From NCBI GenBank assembly GCA_963921795.1, contig OY997639.1, positions 62,726,894-62,790,893 of the forward strand: a stretch of 64,000 nt of DNA. The letters run 5' to 3'. Made by a program: the position numbers and the translations under genes. The notes below the pieces were generated by a model, which saw only the letters and a list, made by a program, of their open reading frames with translations, was not told where the DNA came from and searched no databases. Below, in pieces: positions 57,201-64,000 of this stretch. Numbering within the stretch: position 1 is the first letter of the stretch; each line of letters opens with the position of its first letter. Source of the stretch: Nannobrachium achirus (Eukaryota; Chordata; Actinopteri; Myctophiformes; Myctophidae).

Positions 57201-58735
57201 TCCCACAGCCAAACCCATAACCTCACTGTATCGACACAGAGGCAATGCCTGGCAGACAAACACATGCCGTTGAGGATGGTTTAATTCTGTGACCATAGAC
57301 CAGTCATAGACACACCCAAACACATTCTAAATGTAATGCTAAAAAAAAGCAGTGCTCCACTGAAACAATCATTCAAATCAGAAGCAGGATCTGTAATTGG
57401 CCAATTAAGTTCACATACAAGGAATTTGATTTGGCCTATTGCTTTCAGACAGATTACAGGAAAAAAGATGTACAGCACAGCGGGTGTGGAAACAAAAGCC
57501 CCCTACAAAATAGAGTAATTCAATTTGGATTGCATTGCATCCTTCTAGTAAAGTAAACCTCACCCTAAAATCCACATCATCCAGGATACATTCCTTCATC
57601 AACCCATGGTGGTAACCCCGTAACCAATCACAACATCAGACTCGAGAGTAACTGACCTTGCTGTTGACGATGCGTGTGTAGCCTTGTATTACTCGGGCCC
57701 GGACGTGAGAGTGCGTGTCGTGGAGGTGTTCCTGCAGCGTGTCAAAGTAGCGGTCTCGGTCGGCTTTACCGGACTCGTCCAGACCGTCTCCACACAGGAC
57801 CCGCACTAGAATCTCTCCCAGAATCTCACACACGGCTACACGCATGTTGGGGCTCTGCAGTGAATGAGAAACGCTGCACATGAGAATTGCACTTAACCCC
57901 CCAAACATTTGCCATGTAGAAAGATGTGTGATTAAGCAAGATTACATGATGCAAAATACATTTGTTGATATATTGCTTTAAAGTCTCAAGGACCTGTGTA
58001 TTTCATTCTCTAAAGTCAATTGGACATGCAGAACTTGCAGTAGTGCAAGAATTTATTCCAGTTCCAGGCTGGCTGGCTTCATGTCAAACAATTCACTCAA
58101 GGCTTCAATGTCTCTTACTGATCATGCTTATAGAAATGTTTTTATTCAGATGTTTGTCAATCTGCAGTGGATTAACCCTGGTCAATCAGTAGTGGTGTGA
58201 ATTATAGCCCTGATCTCATCCATCAATCAATCTGTGTCCATCAAAAGACAGCAAAACACTGAACAGTAGTGCAGTACCTCTCCCTCCAGGTGTGTGATGA
58301 GAACGCTGATGTTGGGGATCATCAGTTCTGGTACCAGGGAACCGAGCTCTGACAGGAAAGAGGCAAAAGCTTTGACACCCGACCCCTCTCTAGCCAGCTC
58401 CTCGCTTGACTTCTGACCAATCTCCCTAAAAAAAGGAGAAAGAAAAAGAAAAAAGGATCAGAGACGTACACTTGAGTTCAAAAGGCAAACAAGCCACAAA
58501 CATTGCCAGACAGTGATTGCATTTCTATTCAGTGAAGCTCAATGGTTAGATAATGCCGGTAAGACTTGCACCCAAGCTCATAACATTTAAAATATACAAA
58601 TAAAAAGATAAATGAACAGACTCAGAGGAGGGGGTTGCATCTGATTTTGGCCCTCAGATTACCAAAGAAATTAGCTCATGGCTGACTGAACCTCATTGAC
58701 AGTCGAGTGAACTCTTTGTCTCCAACACACACACA

Positions 58736-58769
<34 letters not shown>

Positions 58770-61700
58770 GTGTCAGCATCCACCTGGTCATTTCTCCAAT
58801 TCAACTTTAAATGGAGGAACAATTGGGGTGAAGACAAGTTACTGTAGGCAGGCCTATTAGCAGAGCAGCAAGTCTCAACTACACTCCCATGACAACCAGC
58901 CAGTAGAGGCAAGAAGCACGCAAACTATCTTATTCAGTCAGCTCGCATTCGCCTTGGTCTCATCATTGGGCAGGGCCATTTATTGGATTCAGTGGCACTT
59001 GTCGACCAAGTGCTTGTTGCGTATTGACTTAAATCATAAAGGTAAACGTTTAAACTTTTTTAAGTGCATCACTGTCTTTTGGCTTTGTTGGCAGCCGAGT
59101 TCACATGTCTGCCTGTTCATAGTCCCATGCAACTACAGACTTAAATTATCAATCCCTTCAAAATGTATGAACCAACAATGATTTGGCCATAATTAGACAA
59201 TGATCTTCAATGTGCAGCTTAAAAAAGTGGAACTTAAGCTTAAGAAAAAAAGGGGGAAAAAACCATGTTGGGTGGTTGCTCCCCACATTACTTGCAACCT
59301 GATCATCATTTTATTTTTTCAGAGGTCACAGACCCATGTTTGAAAACATAAATAGACTGTACAAACTGTCAAGTAGTACGTTTAGTCAATTGGACATCTT
59401 GATCTTATAAGTTGACATTTTGCAGCAGCACATCTTAAATTCACTTAACCTATAAACCTACCTATTATATTATGCACTCATCCATTATTTCCATTCTGAC
59501 TGACGTATGACATTTCCTGCTCTGACAGTCTATTGTCTAACTCTAATCCAATGCCTACTTTGTCAGAGAGGCGATGAAGCACACCAGTCAGATCATCTCC
59601 TTATTCCAAGTCAGTCAATTATCCACAAAGTCAGCTACTTTGACAAAGGAGAAGAAAGTAAAGTATCTCAGAAATACTGTTTCCTACCATTATGAGAAAA
59701 CATTTATTTTTACAACTTAGATTTACACCTTTTTGTGTACTTCCCACATAGTAGAATACTGAAATGATGCGAAAAGTGCATTTTAATAAACTCTTGACAT
59801 AACTTTATTTTCCCTTAGCTTTCAATGTGCAGTGCTGATATGGTGTCACATCTACGCCAAATAGTGCAGTTTGGTCCATTTTGCGGTCTGACTTGTAGAA
59901 CTCTTACCTTTTAGCTTAAAGTTAACTACAGTATTGGGAAGGTGTTTGATTGGTTCTCAGGAACTTAATCGAGATCAGCAGTACAGAGGAGTCTCAAAAG
60001 AAGCTGAAGGTAACTTATCGTAGACTTATTTTAATTTGTTAAATACAGCAAGTCCTTTTCATTTACATAATTATCATGGTCATTTGAAGGCAGTGTTAAT
60101 TTTGTCGACTAAGACTAAGACTAAAAGACTACAAGATTTTGATATTTTGTCGATAGACTAAAACTAGACTAAAACAGTCCCAAAAGACTAAGACTAAGAC
60201 TGTTATTTGTGTTATTCAAAAGACTAAGACTAAGACTAAATCTAAGTCTAAGACTAATGGCTGCAAAAAATTACACTGGCATTTAACTGCAATGAAATTA
60301 AAGGCAAATACATATTTTATGTATGTTTTATTTTGACCAAGTAACAGGCAGTAGAAGACAATGACTTGTTCATAATTATGTGGTTATATTAGGCTAAAAA
60401 ACCTATCCTAAAAGACGAAGACTAAAAGTCTAAGACTAATCCCAAAAGACTAAGACTTAAGCCCTTTGCACACAGGCGCGTTTAACCGCACGGATAAAAC
60501 GGACAATATAATTTTTTGAAAAGAAAACAATGATTCTCTATGACCTCATGCACACCGGCTCCGAATTAGCCGTGCGACGAGTGGCTGCCGCCGTGCGTTT
60601 TTTTCTCGATCGAACCCAGTTCGATTCGTGCGTCTTGTCGCATGCGGTAAAAAACTCATCACTCCTTTTATGACTCCTTTTTGGATCCGCAGCGCCGATT
60701 CCGCACAGCCTTGCACACCAAATCCAATGCGTTTTATTCATGCCGCAAACGAAAAAAACGCAACTGTCCTGTGTGCAAAGGGCTTAAGACTAAAATGTTT
60801 TGATATTTAGTCGACTAAGACTAGACAAAAATTATTTCAGAAGACTAAGACAGGACTAAGACTAAACGGTGTGTTATTCAAAAGACTAAGACTAAGACTA
60901 AATCAAAATTTGCTGAAAAAATTAACACTGTTTGAAGGATATTTGAAATAGCGGATGTATCGGCACAGGTCACGGCTCATGCTACAGAAGCAAATTTCTC
61001 TTTATCCACAAAATGGAATCAAGGCCATGAGTAAAATCACTTAACAAGCTTCTAGAAATAGCCCAGACATGGCATTTACTAAAGTGGACCTGGACATTGT
61101 TTAACCATGTTTGTCATACTGTAGGTAAACCAGAGACTACAATATAACATAAAAGGAAGAGGTCCTTCGACAACGGGTTAAACAATGGATGGGCACTAGT
61201 TAAAATGATGGACACTAATGCCTGAATATCATTAAACTTTTATACAAGCCGTTGTAGATTACGTTTTTTGGACTGTATGTATAGGTGAAACAGTTTCCAG
61301 AGGTCGCCCTCAGCATTGTTCTTTAAGCACTTGTTTTGTGGCATCACTCAAAATCAAAACACTGAATTGGCTAGAATAAAGAGAACCCAGAACCCACTGC
61401 AACAGGGTATTTTTCATATATCAGTCCATCATTCAAATGTACATGGGTAAAACATGCAAACAATTTATACATGCATATCACACCGACCTCATGACTTCTC
61501 CTACGATAGCTCTGACTCCATACTCTGTGCTCCACACGGACACAGCCTGGGCACACACTGATGACAGCTGTTCAAAGTGCTGCAGCAACTGAATGACCCT
61601 CACACTGGCACCTGTAGACATGAGGGTCAGGAGGGAAAAGCCAAAGGAAAACATGAAGTTGCATTATTATTGTTAACGAAATTAACCCTAGCGTAAACAG

Positions 61701-63444
61701 ATGGTAGGGCTGCAACTATCGATTTTTTTCATAGTGAATATTGTATAGATTTTTTAATTTATATTTTCATAGTGATTACTTTTCCGATCAATCAAGAAGT
61801 TTTTAAATCACCAACAAATTGATTTAAATCACCAACAAATTGATTAACCATTTTATCATTTGTTGCAAAACTGTGTCACTCAAACATAGCTAAAATAGCT
61901 ACCGGTAATCTACAAGCTCACAGGTTGCGTTGTGAACTTCTGATGAATAGCTTTGTACTCTTGCCTCTTGGTCATAGATGCAACACAACTGTATTGCGAC
62001 AATAAAAACACCTTGAACAAAACATAACAAATGCCCTCAGATTACCAAAGAACAAAGATCACAGCCATCATTGGCCTTCAACGCAAAGATTAGAGCTTCT
62101 TGCCAGGTGACACAAACACATGCATACACATAAACAAAACAACACATATCCACACACTGTCTGAAGCCCCCCACTTGTCATTTCCACATTTCTTCAGGAA
62201 AAAGACAGAGCGTAGGAGGCTGCAAGTTGACTGTGGGTGGGCCCTTACAGCAGTGTAACCGAACTTCGTCACACCGCCAAGATTACCCACCAGTCACAAG
62301 GCTACAGTCTAATCTTTTGGCCTGACTGGCTCATAATTGCCTCGTCTCATCATTGGGCATCATTTTAACATGTCATGATCATCCACGTATTTTAAGTCTA
62401 GGGCAAAGACACAACCATACTATATTTCCAGATAGCATGGTTATGTACTATATTTCCAAGGGTAATTTTCTAACTCTGGGACAGCTTAGTGTGCAACAAA
62501 CACCTGAAATTCAGAGACCACCCAGTCTCCGACGAACATTAGGCTTTAGCTGCGTATGTGTGAATGAGTGAAGGCAGACTAACCCAAGAGGTGGTTATAT
62601 TTCTTGATGAGCACTCCCAGCAGGTGGATAATGGCATCTCTGGTGGGCTTGGTCTTCACATAGATGATGGTGGGGTTCTCCATCAGCTTGTAACAGCAGA
62701 AAGTCACACAACTGAGAAGACAAGGATACAGGCATTTGGAGAATAGTATCATTAGAAATGGCATGAAAAGAGACCCAATGTCTAATCTATGATGCCATCT
62801 CCCATTAAGACCACAATGTTATCAACCGTAGACAGAGCTACAGAGCTCTCCAGTCTGAACAAGAGCAGAGGTAAATCACTTATTCCGTAATCGAGTTCAG
62901 TCGGCGATGGAAGATCCTGTCTCCCCCCTCAGCACAGTCTGCTGCGTAAGCCGATGGTGCAGCAGCCAGAATACATTTTGCCTACATGTTTAATATTTCT
63001 CAGGCATGGCCTGGGTAATATTTTTAGTCAGGCATGGCCTGGGTAATATTTTTAGTATTTCTCAGGCAGTTTCAGTGAGGATTTTAAATACCAAAGTTCC
63101 AAACAAGATTTGGAATTGTCAGACGCATGATAAACCCCAATTTGAATTATCTCTCAACATCAGTATAATTATCAGTCTCACAGTTAGCCATAAATATTCA
63201 ATTTAAAAAACGGTTTACTTGATTTTGTGAGTCATATCAAAGTCTTAGATTACAGTTGCAGTGTTCTAAACAGAAGGATTAACGGTGCTTCCTCCCACCT
63301 GATGAATTCCTCCTCCACCAGGGAGAGGCTCCAGAGCGAGCGGATGTCCAGTTGGAGGAGCTGGATCAGAGCCTGAAGAACCCTCTCCCTCTCAGAGTCC
63401 CACTGCAGCAGACCGTCTCCTCCAGCCTTCCCCTTCTTAGCGGA
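39259..63444 (-). CDS. ncapd2: Condensin complex subunit 1 (NCAPD2/CAP-D2), 3' 27 coding exons
   Basis: Minus-strand exons: 63444-63299, 62711-62584, 61611-61488, 58425-58278, 57854-57657, 57248-57114, 56447-56360, 55203-54999, 54128-54010, 53758-53546, 53050-52876, 52267-52183, 51702-51566, 48213-48081, 47879-47804, 47509-47291, 47187-47033, 46835-46724, 46590-46467, 46203-46048, 43644-43467, 43281-43187, 43053-42973, 42014-41831, 40968-40812, 39584-39462, 39341-39259 (edges +/-1). They total 3777 nt, 1258 codons plus stop, and every phase joins. NCAPD2 is the HEAT-repeat subunit of condensin I, which compacts mitotic chromosomes with SMC2/SMC4, NCAPH and NCAPG. Recognisable blocks are LLQLDIRSLW, MLPLVWSADAAVKDAV, LYLNPQGDS, VEEELGLVGAS, KVKGQVSEVAVLLIDP and AKLRRGAKP. 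An acidic, Glu-rich insert lies at 55020-55110 and a basic tail (PRRTRKSKKQ, ARTSRRARLRN) ends the protein. The 5' exons lie beyond the right edge. Four introns carry U85-like RNAs. Confidence 0.97.
41190..41286. repeat. Tandem duplication of about 50 bp in an ncapd2 intron
   Basis: 'gaacaccatgtatgggctta ... gatctgcccaatgggcactccaacatg' is repeated with small changes as 'gaacaccatacatggcatga ... gatctgcccaactggcactccaacatt'. Confidence 0.75.
43715..43840. repeat. Minisatellite of about 28 bp in an ncapd2 intron
   Basis: About four to five diverged units containing 'acacgcagcttctgcatgtt' and variants run through this stretch. Confidence 0.7.
45321..45433. mobile_element. Small TTAA-flanked MITE in an ncapd2 intron
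   Basis: 113 bp with ends TTAAAGGGGCCATG and its imperfect inverse (catggtgtggccccTTTAA). The TTAA tetranucleotide is present at both edges. Confidence 0.65.
48500..51550. other. ncapd2: Large ncapd2 intron
   Basis: The intron between exons 51702-51566 and 48213-48081 (about 3.3 kb) has no exon or RNA that I recognise. It contains the 50-kb minisatellite and (TATC)-like repeats at 49700-49900. Confidence 0.5.
50000..50745. repeat. G-rich minisatellite, two unit types
   Basis: Positions 50000-50280 hold three copies of a roughly 95-100-bp unit ('tgggatatgggacttgcccc', 'caacacaccgacccccc'). Positions 50280-50745 hold about 12 copies of a 38-41-bp unit ('acacggggtatgggggg', 'cccttggatcttaggctag'). 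A run of about 20 G lies at 50100-50119. Runs of four or more G recur once per unit, favouring G-quadruplexes on the plus (non-template) strand. Confidence 0.92.
52074..52172. repeat. (GTGA)n then (GA)n tract next to an ncapd2 splice donor
   Basis: About 21 GTGA units run into (GA)n and end 11 bases from the donor of exon 52267-52183. On the transcript this is a long (CU)n/(CACU)n pyrimidine run immediately after the 5' splice site. Confidence 0.93.
54169..54285. mobile_element. 117-bp retroposed LINE/SINE tail with 12-bp target duplication
   Basis: 'cctagcggcgaa' flanks the insert on both sides (54157-54168, 54286-54297). The insert contains 'acgcgtttcggctctaggcc' followed by 'atcatcagtg', the 'ctgatga...gccgaaacgcgt' motif found near the 3' ends of vertebrate retroposons. 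A related motif lies at 46930-46955. Confidence 0.8.
55676..55806. repeat. Fold-back inverted repeat in an ncapd2 intron
   Basis: Arms of about 55-58 bp (start 'taacaaaggaaaccagcact', end its inverse '...gctggtttcctttgtta') surround a loop of about 15 bases. There are only a few mismatches between arms. Confidence 0.85.
55931..56246 (-). ncRNA. scarna10: U85/SCARNA10-like scaRNA, copy A: pseudouridylation guide intact, methylation guide degraded
   Basis: The RNA lies in the ncapd2 intron 55204-56359, sense strand. Box C ATGATGA (56239-56233), box D CTGA (55940-55937) and the GCCC/GGGC terminal stem are present. Pocket strands AATCTT (56165-56160) and GTAAGGG (56129-56123) match U5 around U46. 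H box ACAGTA (56115-56110) lies 14 nt from the pocket, with ACA at 56043-56041 and a CAB-like TGAG loop at 56148-56145. The guide before box D reads TCTCTTGTAA instead of TCTTTGGTAA. That leaves only about four contiguous pairs next to C45, with mismatches opposite U46 and A48. Methylation of U5 by this copy is therefore doubtful. Confidence 0.78.
58650..58971 (-). ncRNA. scarna10: U85/SCARNA10-like scaRNA, copy B: methylation guide intact, pseudouridylation pocket lost
   Basis: The RNA lies in the ncapd2 intron 58426-61487, sense strand. Terminal stem GCCC/GGGC, box C ATGATGA (58966-58960) and box D CTGA (58657-58654) are intact. The guide TCTTTGGTAA (58668-58659) again positions U5 C45 five bases from box D. 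H box ACAGTA (58845-58840), ACA (58773-58771) and a CAB-like TGAG in the 5' hairpin loop (58877-58874) are all present. The pocket strands are changed: TTGTCA replaces AATCTT, and AATAGG replaces GTAAGGG, so U5 U46 can no longer be selected by the same pairing. A (GT)n run expands the segment between ACA and the D-box guide. It may act as a methylation-only guide or be a decaying copy. Confidence 0.8.
60091..60930. mobile_element. hAT-like element with 8-bp target duplication, carrying a nested insertion
   Basis: The ends CAGTGTTAATTTT and AAAATTAACACTG are flanked by TTTGAAGG at 60083-60090 and 60931-60938. The body is made of repeated 'gactaagactaa' words. It is interrupted at 60457-60787 by a second element. 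It lies in the same ncapd2 intron as scaRNA copy B. Confidence 0.87.
60457..60787. mobile_element. TTAA-type MITE nested inside the hAT element
   Basis: The inverted ends TTAAGCCCTTTGCACACAGG and CCTGTGTGCAAAGGGCTTAA bound a 331-bp insert with CG-rich contents (several 'cgcg', 'ccgcac', 'gcgccg'). Being inside the hAT body, it inserted later. Confidence 0.87.
61700..61860. mobile_element. hAT fragment 'agggctgcaactatcgat'
   Basis: The single recognisable end AGGGCTGCAACTATCGATT is a common fish hAT terminus. It is followed by AT-rich sequence and a 20-bp duplication ('aaatcaccaacaaattgatt', 61806-61845). No second end was found. Confidence 0.45.
62031..62360 (-). ncRNA. scarna10: U85/SCARNA10-like scaRNA, copy C: both U5 guides present
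   Basis: The RNA lies in the intron between ncapd2 exons 61611-61488 and 62711-62584, sense to the host. Minus strand: terminal stem ATGCCC/GGGCAT encloses box C ATGATGA (62353-62347) and box D CTGA (62040-62037). The guide TCTTTGGTAA (62051-62042) before box D pairs with U5 loop sequence UUACUAAAGA (one G-U), and its fifth base from the D box faces C45. Inside is an H/ACA part. Pocket strands AATCTT (62284-62279) and GTAAGGG (62248-62242) flank U46-A47 of U5. The lower stem is GGTGGG/CCCACC and the upper stem is 8 bp. A 14-nt distance leads to the H-box position, which reads ACAGTC instead of ANANNA (62234-62229). An ACA box is at 62160-62158. The U5 sequence is recalled from memory. Human U85 is also hosted by NCAPD2. 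Confidence 0.85.
63002..63060. repeat. 28-bp direct repeat in an ncapd2 intron
   Basis: 'caggcatggcctgggtaata tttttagt' occurs twice in tandem. Confidence 0.85.
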
Positions 63445-63810
63445 CTGAAACAGAACAAAGACAAACCGCCGTTCACAAATGGAACCAATGCAGTCCACCG
63501 TGGGCCTTTGGCTTCACTGTAGTGAAGATGTCAAACACATTACACAAGTTAATTTGATTCATGACCAGTTTGGTTACTTTGTTTATGAAAGATATGCATT
63601 ATGTTTGTTTGCTTTACGTAATGTGATTAATATTGTACAATTTATCATCTTGTGAAGAATAGCTTTGCTAGTCATATATGCAACACAACTGTATTGTACT
63701 GTATGTGCATGTGAAAATAAAATGCCTTGGGACAAGGTATCACTGCCACTGCTCACTCTGATGGGATGGGTTCAGCAAATCCCAAGCAAAACACTAGTAG
63801 CACCAAATAA

Positions 63811-64000
63811 ATGCCCTCAGATTACCAAAGAACAAAGATCACAGCCATCATTGGCCTTCAACGCAAAGATTAGAGCTTCTTGCCAGGTGACACAAACACA
63901 TGCACACAAATAAACAAGACAAAACAACACAACACATATCCACACACTGTCTGAAGCCCCCCACTTGTCATTTCCACATTTCTTTAGAAGAAAGACAGAG
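63811..64000 (-). ncRNA. scarna10: U85/SCARNA10-like scaRNA, copy D: 3' part, cut by window edge
   Basis: About 190 nt are nearly identical to the 3' half of copy C (62031-62209), lying in the intron 5' of the first visible ncapd2 exon. The end stem GGGCAT, box D CTGA (63820-63817) and the U5 C45 guide TCTTTGGTAA (63831-63822) are intact. The pseudouridylation pocket, H box and box C would lie beyond the window. The strong similarity to copy C, including matching upstream flank (63655-63720 resembles 61945-62010), indicates a recent duplication of this intron segment. Confidence 0.75.

Overview
This window is animal nuclear DNA, almost certainly from a teleost fish. It has small exons with GT-AG introns, abundant (CA)n/(GT)n tracts, a fish-type tRNA-derived SINE, hAT-, mariner- and TTAA-flanked miniature elements, and protein-coding exons that read as fish versions of known vertebrate genes. 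All four genes lie on the minus strand, so they read from right to left. I could not fix the species.

Layout from right to left. (1) 39259-64000: the 3' 27 coding exons (1258 codons plus stop) of ncapd2, condensin I subunit D2; its 5' end is beyond the right edge. (2) 32443-34236: a compact two-exon gene for a C-type natriuretic peptide precursor. (3) about 20.8-27.5 kb: a complete gapdh gene with 11 coding exons (333 aa), a non-coding first exon, a TATA box and a GC box. (4) 1512-10799: the first three coding exons of iffo1, an orphan intermediate-filament protein; the rest lies beyond the left edge. NCAPD2, GAPDH and IFFO1 are also neighbours on human chromosome 12p13, which supports all three assignments. 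The orientation of iffo1 appears flipped relative to human, and the natriuretic peptide gene sits between gapdh and ncapd2.

The most interesting content is non-coding. Introns of ncapd2 carry four related copies, on the sense strand, of a composite box C/D-H/ACA RNA that I identify as U85/SCARNA10. This is the small Cajal-body RNA that guides 2'-O-methylation of C45 and pseudouridylation of U46 in U5 snRNA. The copy at 62031-62360 keeps both guides and has compensatory changes in its pocket stem. The copy at 58650-58971 keeps only the methylation guide, and the copy at 55931-56246 keeps only the pseudouridylation guide. A fourth copy runs off the right edge. This looks like duplication of a two-function guide RNA followed by complementary loss in two of the copies.

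The intergenic and intronic remainder is dominated by repeats. These include three hAT-like insertions with intact 8-bp target duplications, one of them carrying a nested TTAA element. There are also TTAA-flanked palindromes, a mariner-like miniature element in the natriuretic peptide intron, three copies of an unclassified repeat with 'gcgacc' hairpin ends, a 1.1-kb tandem duplication at 15.6-17.9 kb, a 40-bp minisatellite at 50 kb, and a recurring hairpin built on 'ctacaagctcacaa'. I saw no complete transposase or reverse transcriptase gene.
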